DNA of 64,000 nt from Wuchereria bancrofti (Eukaryota > Nematoda > Chromadorea > Rhabditida > Onchocercidae). The notes under the pieces were generated by a model. It ran no database searches. It saw only the letters and a program-made list of their open reading frames with translations, and was not told the origin of the DNA. Below are positions 23,201-35,532 of this stretch, piece after piece. The position numbers and the translations under genes were made by a program. Numbering within the stretch: position 1 is the stretch's first letter; every line of letters begins with the position of its first letter. The DNA lies in contig SSBO01000007.1 of assembly GCA_005281725.1 (NCBI GenBank), forward strand, positions 3,540,402-3,604,401, read 5' to 3'.

Positions 23201-26200
23201 CTCACCCACAACAACGCTACCATCCTCCCTATAAAATGCGGGAATTGGCGTGCCCCAGCATCGTTGCCGTGAAATGCACCAAGCAATCCGATTTTTTAGT
23301 TGCGTTAACAGAGCTTCTGTTTTATCTTTAAAAAAAGCGTTAGTTAAAATAATAAATTTACAAAAAATACAAAAAATTTACAAAAAATTATTAAGCATAA
23401 AAAAAAACATCTCTGTAAGCTAAACAAACACAACCTATAGAATTATGAACCAAAAAATCTGGACTCAACATTTTAAATTCGCACAGTATTCATTAAAAAG
23501 AACTACCTGAATGAGGACTTCCTATAGGCAGTGCTTCGATCTCAATTTTTCTAGCTGCTTCAACGCCAACCTGCGAAACATCAATGAACCACTGTTTACT
23601 ACTTCGTATAATTACTGGCTAAAATTGTTCGCTAATTTTATGCATTCAGCAAACATTACTGTAGATTACAATCTCATTCCAAAAAAAGCTTTTACAACTC
23701 CACTCCAAATTTCAGAACAGTTTTGATCAGTGATTAATTGGAAATCGCAACCACTTATTTGAAATTCTAATTAATAATTTTCTATGAAATCCTCACTAAT
23801 CAATAGTTTTTTATAGAATTATATGACACCTGCTTTGTTCTCCAGTCATAAGGATATCGATGCTTGTACTGATGTGTGTAGATAATGTTCTTCCTGAACA
23901 TTTTCAGTACGAGATTGTTTCCTTCGTTCAAAACATTTTTACCCTCTAAATCATGACCGAGATCTCTTGTATAGCATCCCCATTCATCCACAAAGCAACG
24001 CACTCTTTCACCAAGTTTCAGTGCTACCTAAAAGGAAATGTTGGGCAAACAAGAATTACAATAAAACAGTAAACTTTCCATAATCTTCTTACTTGGATAA
24101 ATGAAAAGTTTTTTAGATTTCTAAAATAATATTCACAAATAACTGAAAGGATTCACTTTAAAATCATCTAAGCCATGTGCATAACTTAGGTGTACAAGAC
24201 CAGTTCCAACGACAGTAGTTACATGGTTCGCCTCTACAAATGGCTGTGCTAAATCACTGAACATTGCATTTCGGTACATAAGTCCTTCCAGTTCAATACC
24301 AACAAAAGTGAGTAATATCCTAGTCATGATTTTTGTTTCCTTCTCGAAATTGCTAATCAGATCTTTAGCCAAAATATATAAATGTCGAGTTGGACGCCTG
24401 CAAAATTATTTGTGGACTACAATTAAATAACTAATCAGCTAGTAAAGTCATTCAATTATCTAAATGCTCAGTTAGAGTTTTGATCCTCTTTGCATTAAAC
24501 CAATGTAAATTTGAACCGATAGTGTCCATCAGCAAGCAATTCCACTACTGCATAAATCGCATCTTTTTTGTAAGCAACTGCATTATTCATTGGCAATGTC
24601 CACGGAGTTGTTGTCCAAACTAATGCATAGAGTTTTGTTGGTCGCTTCTCTTCCTCACATTTAGAAAGGATTAATCCAGAATTTATTATCTATAAGCATT
24701 TCTACTCAGGTTCTTAGGAAAAAATCAATTTGCATAAACTATCAACTAGTTTGATGAAAGACTACTAACTAGAGTTAAAATCCCTATAGCAATAGTAAAC
24801 AGTTGAGAGCTTAAAAATACTACAAACTACCGCATATCGATAAAAAGTAGCCGTACTGCTGTGGTCCATATAATCCAATTCTGATTCAGCTAAAGCTGTA
24901 AATGAACTTGGAGACCTGAAAATATAAAACATTCCAAAACAAAACTGTTATTACCACTTCATTCCTATCTAAAATATTAGGCTGCCTGTATGCATTAGTA
25001 CCCTTTTTTAAATCCTCTATAGCACTAAACTGACCAAAAGTTAAAGAGAATATACGAAAAATAATTGTTATATAAAATACAAATCATGGTATTTTAAAAC
25101 ACAGTGAGCGGAGCTTATTTTTAAGCAATGTTTATTTTAAGCAAAACAAAAAAAAACATTCCAAAACAAAACTGTTGAAAAAGGCGGTACTATATTAGCT
25201 ACTTATGAAACGCAAATTTAAATGAGAGAAAATGCCTTGCTGAGTATCATATTTTCTCGCTTCTACATTATTTTAATTGATGATTAAAACTCTACATAAT
25301 TGAAGTGAATTTTTTCATGCTATTTAAACTCAAAAAAACTGTGGATGCAATGAAAAGCTCATATAATTTCTAAAAACAAGTACAAGCTCACCAATAAACC
25401 GGCATAAATTTTTGATAAATCATCTCAAGCTTATACAATTCACCGAAAAGCCTGAGTTCTTTCGCAACATATTTTTTATCCATGGTGTGGTAGGGATTTG
25501 TCCAATCAGCTGTGACCGCCCATCTCTTAAATGAATTCTGTTGTGACGCAATTGAATGCAGTGCTATCTGCCGAGCTGCTTTTCGTGTTTCAACGAGCGA
25601 AGTGTCCTTAACCTTGAGCATTGAATTTCTTAGCTGAAAAGACAGACGGAAATTAAGGCTTGTTAATCTCTCAAAAGAAACATCCAGATATTTTAAAATA
25701 CTCCAACATAAAACTACTAAAATAAATGAGCAATAAATGAGCACTATAAAATTTCATATACCATTTTATAAAAGAATACAATGTAATAACTTTTTGCTGA
25801 TTGTCTCTTGCTATTTTTAATTCAATTGGAAGTCCATGACAATCCCATCCTGGACGAAATAAAACACGTTTCCCACTGTAAACCTGACTACGAACAACAA
25901 AATCCTTTAAAATTTTATTGATAGCATGTCCAACATGGACGTCACCATTTGCGTAGGGTGGACCATCCAAAAGTTCAAATCTAAAATTCAATAAATTACT
26001 CATGAACAAATTAAAAGAAAACAGAACTTGAAAACAGTAATTCGAAACATCTGTATTTTGCACTGAAAGTATTCATAACTCATAAACTAACATTGGAAAT
26101 GACTGCCTGGTTGATTCGTTCAACTGCCAATTATAAAATTCTTCAAATTTTGCTAGGCATGTCAGTTCTGAATCCAGTCTAGTTCTTTCACGAGATTTTA

Positions 26201-26291
26201 TGAATTTTTTGAACGAAGTTTTAGGCAAGAAGATGCAACTGGCACGCTCACTTTTAGAACAAAATCGCCGGAACTGTATTTGAGAAAACAT
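20208..26291 (-). CDS. iars-2: Mitochondrial isoleucyl-tRNA synthetase (IARS2 type)
   Basis: Charges mitochondrial tRNA-Ile. Seventeen exons: 26291-26092, 25980-25791, 25633-25392, 24915-24831, 24689-24517, 24397-24157, 24027-23830, 23618-23507, 23325-23111, 22912-22697, 22449-22348, 22044-21820, 21552-21427, 21093-20918, 20792-20666, 20642-20568, 20525-20208. The sum is 3,021 nt, 1,006 residues, close to human IARS2. The Arg/Lys-rich, acid-poor first 40 residues suit a mitochondrial presequence. The class I HIGH motif is HVGH within [22 protein letters not shown] sits near residue 646 in [29 protein letters not shown] and CWGTPIPAF are all present. The C-terminus has the zinc-binding pair CKRC and CDRC. 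The intron ending at 20793 lacks any AG acceptor (see findings). Confidence 0.96.
24926..25176. repeat. 24-bp perfect direct repeat in iars-2 intron
   Basis: The sequence AAAACATTCCAAAACAAAAC plus TGTT occurs at 24926-24949 and again at 25153-25176, in the intron between the YW-SPSS exons. Origin unknown; local slippage or a small insertion duplicate is possible. Confidence 0.8.
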
Positions 26292-26650
26292 TTTCCAACA
26301 AATATGATTTCTTGATAAAATCTGAAAAATTTTAGGAACTAAACTCTTTCAGATTAGTTATGTAGCCAAACTTGTTATTTCAGTATATAAACTAAGGGTA
26401 AGCTTACTTTGTCAAACAGTAATATAAATGTCTTTAACTGGCTACAGTAAACAAATAAGTGAGCGATGGAACATCATACTGACTCCACGTTCTACTGCAA
26501 ATTTAGAACTCAAGTAACTGAAAAAAATTCGACCTGGAACATCCGGTAGGTTATGTTACATTGAGAGTAATATTAATCTTTCCGTATTTTCCTTTATTTC
26601 GTGTTATCTTCATTCTTTTTTTCCCAGTTTTTCATCTTCCTTAACTTACT

Positions 26651-27438
26651 TTAATGTGACAAGTATTCATTGAATTTCTCCACAATGCACCGCGCATGAT
26701 CTATGTCGAAGTGATCTAGACCCAATGAAAACAGGAAATCACACCGTTTATTGTGTTCAACTAATGTTTTCACAAAGCGATTCAAAAGAAGGTCGAAATC
26801 ACCCTTAAAAAACTAAAGTGCACAAATCTGAAATGTTAAGGACAAATAAAAACAGCAACTAAAATGAAAAATGGAAGATTTGTTACTAAAATGAAACGAA
26901 GAAAGATCGAGAATAAAAATTTGAACATCAAAAAATGTACCTTTGATGACAATGATAAATGTGCTTAATATGCCTAATCAAATTAATAATCGACCTGTAC
27001 CTGAGTAATTACCTACTTTGCTCAAGAGTGATTGATGTGCAGTAATTTTGCTACCAGCAATAGACGTACTAATTTGAGTAATAAAAATATTACCAGTGAT
27101 GCCCCTAGAAGGACTTTCGTGTCGTAATCAATATTATGCGTCGGTTGAAGTCTAGAAGTAATGACTGCCTCAGGAAAGATTACCTGAAAATTTTCAGACA
27201 ACTGTTAACAAAGTTAACTGTTACTGTTAACAACTAACAAAGTTAGTTAATATTTTAAAATTACTGTTTTATCAGAACGTAAGGCACAACTTACATGTAC
27301 AATCTGCCCAATCTTTTCGATGTCAGAAATAATAACAACGTTAACGTTGGCGAACTGAACTATATTGAAATGTGTTTTGCTGCCATTATAATCAAACGAT
27401 AAGTCAGCAACTGATGGTAATTGTGGGCTCTCCAGCAT
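26651..27438 (-). CDS. Proteasome assembly chaperone 3 (PSMG3/PAC3)-like protein
   Basis: Three exons (27438-27295, 27183-27094, 26812-26651) join in phase 0 to 131 residues; human PSMG3 is 122. The N-terminal half has the PAC3 beta-sandwich pattern (HFNIVQFANVNVVIISDIEKIGQIVHV split at a splice junction), followed by the TKVLLGASL motif that matches the conserved TKVLLG of PSMG3, then a helical end. PAC3 with PAC4 scaffolds 20S proteasome alpha-ring assembly in the cytosol. It lies between sec-8 and iars-2 on the same strand, ending 359 nt before the iars-2 start codon, so co-transcription with iars-2 is possible. Family assignment rests on one recalled motif and overall pattern, so it is moderately secure. 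Confidence 0.72.
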
Positions 27439-28493
27439 CAAATTTGAATAACTCTTGAGGTTCTGTATACAAAGTTCAATGTCTCACCTAACATCATACT
27501 TATTAAATGTAAGAAGGGTTGGTAGTTCTATTAAATGAAACTATGTTATTCCAGCTACCTCACAGATAGATGAAACCTAAGATAGCACGGATCCCCTCCA
27601 TTTTCGCATCACCAGTCCTACAAAAACAAATTCGCAATTTCGCATTTCTACAAACCAAAATTTCTAAAAATACGAAGTGACTAATATTCCCGCTATAAAA
27701 AATAGCAAAATACCATGGCCATTGTTATAAAACAAAGATAGTTCGGAGGACAGTCGACAAAAACTTCCATAATAGTTCAAACAAAAGGTATCATTAAAAA
27801 GCAGTGTTATCAAACCTTGAAAATACTGATTCATCAACATATAGGATGATCTTTAGAACATTGTTATACCTTGTATCTTACAATGTAAAAAACGAATAAA
27901 TACAAAAATCACCTATATGAATATAAATCATTGTCGGTAAATAAAACATACAACACATGCATGGTCTTTTAAAAACAGATAAACGTGCAATACGCAATGT
28001 TAATGCCAATATCACAAAATCAAGAAAATTCCATGATTAATCTTTAAATACCAATACCCAAACAGACAAAGTTAATCAAATTTTTAATTAAATCTGATAT
28101 AATTTTGTACGTTTAAGAAATAAGAGTGATTCACAACTGATAAATAATGACTTTCACTTGAGAAAGTTCTGACATCCGCAAAATATATTTTTAACAAAAC
28201 AAAGATTGCACTAGTATGAATCCTGCTAGAGTAAAAATATTTGTGACAGTGAAGATTAGGAACAACATTAATAAGTATAAGCTTTCCAAAATTAAAAGCA
28301 TATATGAACCTTCAAACTACATTCATGCTTTTGCAATCAGCAACAATTATTTTTCAGCTAATGAAGACAGTATCAAAATCATCAAGATGAAAACAATGCT
28401 GAAATGCTCCATTAATAAGTGTACAGCAGAAATTAACAATCAAGAAACGACTTTCAGGTGAGTTTTCCATAAAATCCAATAAAGCATTCGTAT
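27439..28493. other. Region between sec-8 stop and PSMG3-like start
   Basis: No conserved coding exon. There is one exon-like element on the minus strand at about 27619-27564: a good TTTTTGTAG acceptor followed by a short frame containing GDAKMEGIRAILGFIYL and a stop. It could be a non-coding 5' exon of the PSMG3-like gene. The open frames at 28216-28461 (+) and 28354-28662 (-) are shadows of the last sec-8 exon and its intron. Confidence 0.45.
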
Positions 28494-31400
28494 TCACTTC
28501 TTCAGCTGTGCTAAAATCGTCTTCAGTTGGGAGATCCTTTGTTCCAAAGCACCAGGTTGTGCACTTAGTATCGGATGTGACCTGAACATCGATACTCTTT
28601 ATCACAGCATTCATTTTGCAACAAATCTGGAATTTTTTAGAAATTTGGTAAGTTTCAAACATATGAGGATTACCTTAGAGCAAGTGAAAGAAGATACGTG
28701 TATTCCAGATGTGAAAATATTGCTCCTCGTTCAAGAATTAAAGCCAACAATTGATCAGGATCGTGGTTGAGTAATTCAAAAAAAATTCTTGCTCTTTCTA
28801 GCTCACTTTCACGATGTCCTGTCAACTGACTTAACCTCTGCTGTACTGCAAAAATATTTCGACAGACACGTTTCTTTCCGTTCTCGTTCAATTTTTGCAT
28901 ATGTTGACTGAAAATTCTTATTCTCATCAAGATTATGATGACATCTTTAACATTCATTCCATGTATTTTTCAATACCAAACAGAAATCCGAACATGTTGG
29001 TTTCCGAATTCATTCTAAAGACTGTGTAGAATAAATTTTTAAGAGGTTAAATCAAATTTATTATTACCTGGAATGAATGAAAATGGAAGCTGAAAGATGT
29101 CCTAAGCCGTCAAAGAGATATTTCATTTTATGTGGCGGAAGATTCGTGTTTAGTACTTGATGAAAATGGGCCATGTCGCGCCCAAAATCAATTACCTGCA
29201 ACCATGTACAACTTGAAAAATTTTCTATGTGTAAAGACAATTTTTTGTCAGTTTATGCAATATCATCGACAAAAAAAGCAAAACATGAGATGAAACAAGA
29301 ACGGAGAATGATAAAGAAAAAAATATTTTGGTTTTCCTACATGTTTTTCAATACCAAACATTACCTCATTATCGAGCTCATCATGAGGCAATGATGGCCT
29401 TACTCGAGCCAGTGGTAACAAGTGGAAGAAGCAATGTACACGAAGCTCAAGGTGAATTATTAATAAACAAGTATCAGCTTTTGCATCCAAATCGGCTAAT
29501 CTGGAATCTAGTGCAGCGGCAATATGTTCTTCCTTAAATTACTTGAAAGTCAGTTAATTCAAGCAAGTAATTTTCTTAGCTAATCAATTATACTGTAAGA
29601 ATTATACCAAATTTTCTTTGAATGCTGTGCAGTATTCTTTCAGTCTTTTTCATAAAGAAGTTGCAACAATAGAAATAAATAGCTTGAGGTATAAAAAAAT
29701 ATATAGTTTGATGATGCATTAAAAAAATAAAAAATCTGTTAAAAAAACCATGTCACCATTACAGTCATATTTTGAAGTTTAAAAAAAATACATGCGCATA
29801 TTGTTTTAAAAACAGGTATATATGCATATTCTTCCAAATATAATATTCCAAAACCTTGATATCTGAGAACATAAAACGTCGCTGTTATCGATAAATTATA
29901 AACTAAAATATTCTTACCGACTGATGAACAATGCCATTTTCATCTACTCTTTGTAATTGTACAACGCATTTACGCATTGCCTTACGGGACGATTCCTGAA
30001 GCTTTTCAATGAGAGAACGCATTCTTCTACAAAACCATTTCAGTGATTCATGTATACATGCCAGAGAACGAATTACTTCAATATCCGTTATCAGTTCATC
30101 ACGAACAAGTTGTTTTGCTGTTCCCAGATTACCTAAGATATAAGCTGAACAATTAACACTGAATGACGACCAAAAACAAAAATTGAGTTTTAAATCAACG
30201 ATGCTCTTATACGCTTTTGAGTTACAGAGAAAAAATAGGAAAGTTTACCTATGAGAATTTCAGATTCTCTTTCATTTCGGTAACATACATCGCTTTCCGA
30301 TTCACCTGAAGGTGAAAATGCGGAAGGCGTATTCACCGAGGGAGTTGAAGCAGCTTCATAACAGCTCACCATGAACCAATTTGGTAAACTCTTTAAAAGA
30401 CGTGATATGTCTTCGTCCACTGCCCATGCTGCGCTTATTTTACGCTTTTCTTTGAATCCATCTTCATAGCTCATATTGGAAACCTGAACACCGCTACCAA
30501 CCATGTAAAACTCTCATTTTGCTCTACTGCACAAATAAGTTTTCAAAACCAAAGCCAGAACTTGAAGTATCAAGTAAAGAAAGTGATACAGTTAAAGCTA
30601 TCAGAAAGTAAGTTGCTGATAAACCCGGAGATCTTAATAATACAGTATGAAATATTTTTGGAGAATATTTTGAATGAGTTACATAGCAGTATTACAAAAT
30701 GTTTTAATTCGAAATGCGTTATCAAGTCAAACTGTAAAGTGGAAATATCTTAGAAAAGAAGGAATTTTTAATACATAAAAAGGGTAACATCTTACCACAG
30801 AATCCTTTCCCTCTGAAGTAGGTTTCCAAAAAGTTACAACTTTTTCATATACATTATTAGCGCTATTCGAAAATTCATCAATAACAAGTAACCACAATGC
30901 TGATAACCTTTCTGTATATTTATCCATGGCAAGGATCAATTTTCCGATTTGGTCACAGATTGAGTAAACATTCCAACAACTTCCCAAAACTCTCTGAAGG
31001 CAAAAAAATGAATTCATGAAGCACAGAAAAATTCACTCGAAAATCAGAACATATATGGACTGACTTATACTGAACAAACCCATTGGGAATGTATATGAAG
31101 TTAAAAACTTGCCGGATTAGGATAATGCATAAGAACACGCCAGGCATCCTGTTCATTGAGTGCCTGCTCGACAAGAGCTTCAAGCCTGCACTTGAACTGG
31201 TCGATGAAGACATTAACAATGAATGAGTCTAAGTAAGAACGCAAACGACAGGGTTTACCGTTCATTTCGGCTTCACGTTCATTGCAGAAATGTTCAAGTT
31301 GTGGATAAAGAGCGATAATGTTCCATGGTGATGAAGGGCATATCAGAGACTTAAGTTGGAAGATGAAAAATTGGGTTTACAGAAATGATTACTGGGAGAA

Positions 31401-34400
31401 AATACATAAAAATTCAATTATCATTTTGTGACTTCTTCTTTGCAGTTTTTTAAAAAACAACTTCCATAATCACAGAAATAAAGCCAACCTGCTTAAAAAT
31501 TTGTCTAGACTGAGTAGTAAGTGAGCAAGCAGAAGCATCAAATCTGAACAAGATAAGTTTTTCTACAGTCGATGTATTCGATTTCTGCATAACTAGACTA
31601 GACGTGCTGCCATCATCTGCGATATACTTGTCTACTAGATCTTCGATTATAGCTTGCGTCGTTTCCCAAAAATTTTCGGACAAGGATATCATTTCCACAT
31701 CCTCACCCAAATCGGTTTGATCGTTTTGCAGAAGTTTTTTAAGTTCAGCATCCATTACAATATGTGCTTCATAGCTACTACGAAACTGATTTAGCACCTG
31801 TGCAAACAGCCTGTATGATGGTACAGCGAAAATTACTTTATGTGGAGGAAGGGACACTTCGAATAAGCGTGGAAAAATTAAAACAGCAAACTTACAACTA
31901 AAAATCATGAACCTGAAATGTAGAGATATCGAGACATTTGAAAGGTAAAGGTATTGAACATCGTATTTAATTCAGTCCTAATGCAGTTAACTGTTTCACT
32001 AAAAACCTTCAATTCCCCAAACTTTTCGGTTACTATAATACAACAAAAACCAAATAATCTTTAGGGTTTCATCTGCGAAAGCGATAATTTTGTCGAAATT
32101 CACATGTAACAAAGGAAAACAATACCAATTGCATAAACTGAGCCAAATTTTGTTCATCGCCTTTTTGGTTACCATCAAACGCAACACATACTACATTTGC
32201 CGACGTATGTATCAGACGGCTAAATACTGCCGGAGAACCATGCAAAAAGCGTCGAAGTGTTGTTGATAGTCTGCCGAACACACATAATGCATGAATGTCC
32301 TCAGCACAACGAGCAGCTATGGAATATGTGCTATTCACGGTAAAATTTTCTTTTACATTAAACTGAGACATAATTCCAACGCATTCTGCCGATTCCGCAA
32401 CTTTATTTTCTGGCAGCGATTTGATTATTTCAACAAGCTTAAAATTAACAATATATACAAGTTCCAGGGATTTGATAACGTCACTTTCGAAAAGAAATAA
32501 CGGCATGGAAATGAATTAGATAATGAAACCTATAAATTTAGAGAGACGCAAATACAAGCCACACGAAGTTTAAATATTATCTGCTACCATAAAAAGTTGT
32601 GAAGCTCATTTTCTTGACATTATATCAATAGATTCTATATTAATCACTCAATGCACAGCAGTTTTTAACAAATAAATTTTTGAGATTCAGATTTAAGCAG
32701 GATTACAAGCACTGTTCCGTTTCGAAATGTTATACAGACACTCGAAAACAATCCATGAATCCTGAACATTGTTAGGATCGAAAATGTTTACCAAAACCAC
32801 TTCTACACCAGATGTTAAAACTTACATGATTTTCGAACGGCCAAATGATTAAATGATTTGTAATGTCATTAACAATCTGTTCTATAAGTTTCTAAAAAAG
32901 CAACACAGAATTACAACAAACAAAAACAGAATACATAAAAAAAAACAAATTTTCAAACACGGAAAAATAATTTTCAAGTATTAACTGGACGGAAAGTATT
33001 TTTTGTTTAAATAAAGTTACAGTATGTGAAGTGAAAAAAAATGTGTTCCTAATAAATTTTCACCAAAACTGTTCATCAACTTCAATTATCATAGACTTCA
33101 ACTTACTTTGGACAGATCAAGCAACTGTGAGCGCAACTGATTCAATCCATCGATGTTTGAAAATGGACCATTGAACAGAAGATCTGAACATCGTGAGATT
33201 CATAAAACAAAAATAACCAGTTGTTTCTGAAATAATTAAGTATAACGAAAAACAACCTGCTTCGTTTAAGGAATTTGCAGCTAAATGATAATTTGAAGTG
33301 GCCATAGCTGCTTCAACTTCACTTCCTAAACGATTCAGTCCTTCTCTGTAAAGGAAAAAATCATCTGAAATACTGTAATGATCAGCAAATTTTTCAATGA
33401 CAAAACTGCATACTTCCTAAGATTGTACCAAGAAAGATGCACAGCTAATATAACTTAAGTGAACTTCCTGTCTCTCATCATGCCAAATGTTGCATTGACG
33501 ATTCATTCCCCTTTGTTTCTTTCTCATTTCTATAATTTCAAAGTTCCTGTATACAATTTCAAATATCATCTAAACGAGAAAACCACAATACATTTGAGCC
33601 AGAATTGTGCTGACATGTTTTTGCTGAGCATTTTCCATCCAAAGTCTTTTTAAGTCATCTCGTCTACATTGCAGCAGAGAACGACACGTCAACAAACTAC
33701 TACGTATACTGTGTACTTTTTCACGGCAAGCTGGAAAAAAGATAAGACAAGCATATCATGAAGACAATTTTAAAGAATATTTATTTATAAAACTGTTAGC
33801 GTGCTCCTACTAAAAAGACACTGGTTTAAACTTCAGAGAAAACCGACCAGTAATTCGAGTGGAAACATTTCTGAATGACTCCAAACAAGTTCCAACATCG
33901 TTCTCATGTTCTAAAGATTTTTATCTTTTGATCAACTCTTACATCTTATAAAATTCAATGAATCACTGAGCTGCGATTTCGTCATGAACCATACTGAAAA
34001 AGTCGAACACTATCTACGGATCTTTTTGAATATTGAAACTAAAATAAAATGAGAAATATTTGTCACGTAGTAAATTCAAATCCATTTCCTTACTGCTTAC
34101 CAAGAACTAGGTGATCTATTTCTTTTGAAGTTTCAGCAAATCCAGCTTCCAAACGCCTACGATCCAATTCCTTCTGTTCTGCTGAGGAATTACTTGTCAA
34201 TGTTCGAATCATGTTCAGCAGTAAAGCACTCTGTCAAAAGAATCAGATAGCATTATTTCATATGCAACAGTAACTATGTTTTTTAAATATCTAACATCTC
34301 TCAGAACATGTCACAAGGTACAAATTATTTAAAAATAGTCATCACATGCTTAAAATATTACCAGTTATATTTTGACAACTTCATTATCGACAGATCTATT

Positions 34401-35089
34401 TCTTTGTCATAGTAAAATTCAAATTCATTTCCTTACTGCTTCATCTTATATGGTTGCTTCAGAAAGCAAGAAACATAAACGGTAGCAACTGATAAATACT
34501 GAATAACTGTTATAGTTGGTTTTCAAGTGATTTATAAATTATATATTGCAAGAAACTGGAGACCCTCTGATATTACTAGCTAAATATAATACTCAAATGC
34601 AGAAGAGAAAACGAGAATTACTATATTCAGCTAATAATAGCATAGGGTCGCCAATTATCCTTGGGTCATAAAAGATAAAAAGGAAACATTTGTATCTTTT
34701 ACTACCTGTTCACAATAGCAATAGCACATGAAATATGCTAGATAATAATCTATTGTCTCGACAACGAGAATATACAAAGTGGTGGCGTATGCCGTAAATG
34801 ACAAAATTATTCGGTTATAAAAAGTGAAGCTAGTGTCTTACAAGATCATCCTCATTCTTTGATGTTCAGACAAAAATTCGACAGTGGTACAAATTACTGG
34901 GTATCGACATCAACCATGAAAATAAGCAAAATAGTGCTACTATTGAAGAAAAGCTATCTACTGAACTAATCTATCACATATTTCCCGGGAAGACACTCTT
35001 AGGCATGCATTATCTCGACTAAAATAAGTTACCGCGTTGTCTTGAAGAGATCCGCTATGTTTTGCTCGTCTCGACCTGTCGTCTGACAT
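28494..35089 (-). CDS. sec-8: Exocyst complex component SEC-8 / EXOC4
   Basis: Subunit of the octameric exocyst that tethers secretory vesicles to the plasma membrane. Seventeen exons: 35089-35033, 34230-34101, 33993-33943, 33730-33592, 33345-33257, 33183-33107, 32891-32826, 32437-32121, 31912-31489, 31349-31113, 30993-30796, 30483-30249, 30132-29918, 29532-29365, 29195-29068, 28907-28674, 28581-28494; about 950 residues (human 974). The family core is clear: SALLLNMIRTLTS, LLQCRRDDLKRLW, ISRLLKSLPNW, ELRVHCFFHLLPLA, KRVCRNIFAVQQ, LEYTYLLSLALR, and a short helical tail ending ILAQLKK. The 32437/31912 junction is the least certain: a phase-0 alternative (32126 to 31890) also keeps the frame. 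The intron after 31113 begins with GC. Confidence 0.95.
34059..34441. repeat. 40-bp imperfect duplication in sec-8 around an exon 2 splice donor
   Basis: TTTGTCA, then ATTCAAAT[C/T]CATTTCCTTACTGCTT, occurs at 34059-34098 and again at 34403-34441 with a few differences. The first copy runs up to the donor of sec-8 exon 2 (34101) and the second is in the preceding intron, so the copies flank that exon. Confidence 0.75.
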
Positions 35090-35532
35090 CTTCACAGCCT
35101 GCAAAAGACCGGGTTAACTGTGTAGACAACGTCTGTCCCTTCACGTAACATCTAACGAAAACAAGCACGAAAAGGCTCCAAGAACACCGTTGGCAAGTTT
35201 TCTGGTTGAGACCGTTTGCGGTAGCCAAAATTGAAAGGAGGAATATATCGGCGTGGTGTCGGTTGCCATCAATCAATCAATCATGTTGGGCTGGGTGGAG
35301 TGGCAGGCGGGCAGACAGTTCCCTTCTCCATTTCTCTGGCAGGAGAGTGAAGGGGAAAGGGAGAAATGGGGAGGGTTCAGGGTGCCACATCAAATTCTGG
35401 TGAGAGCAGGCGGGGAGAGGGCTCGGGAGGGATTACGGGGGACAGGGTGTAAAGAGGAAGGAAGGATCCTCCCTGACTAACCATGGGAAACATCGTCATT
35501 ACTGATATAGACAGATCTCTCGGCATGTACAA
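35090..35532. promoter_or_regulatory. Divergent promoter region, sec-8 / teashirt-like gene
   Basis: About 440 bp separates the sec-8 start (-) from the first ATG of the zinc-finger gene (+). The right half (about 35290-35465) is unusually G-rich for this AT-rich window, with GGGGA/GGGAG runs. No TATA box or defined factor site is claimed. Confidence 0.5.

Noticed and set aside
28354..28662. Minus-strand open frame of about 100 codons after sec-8
   Set aside because: The frame MNAVIKSIDVQ... is a shadow. A TTCAG acceptor at 28582 in another frame gives the expected SEC-8 tail ending ALEQRISQLKTILAQLKK, in correct phase.
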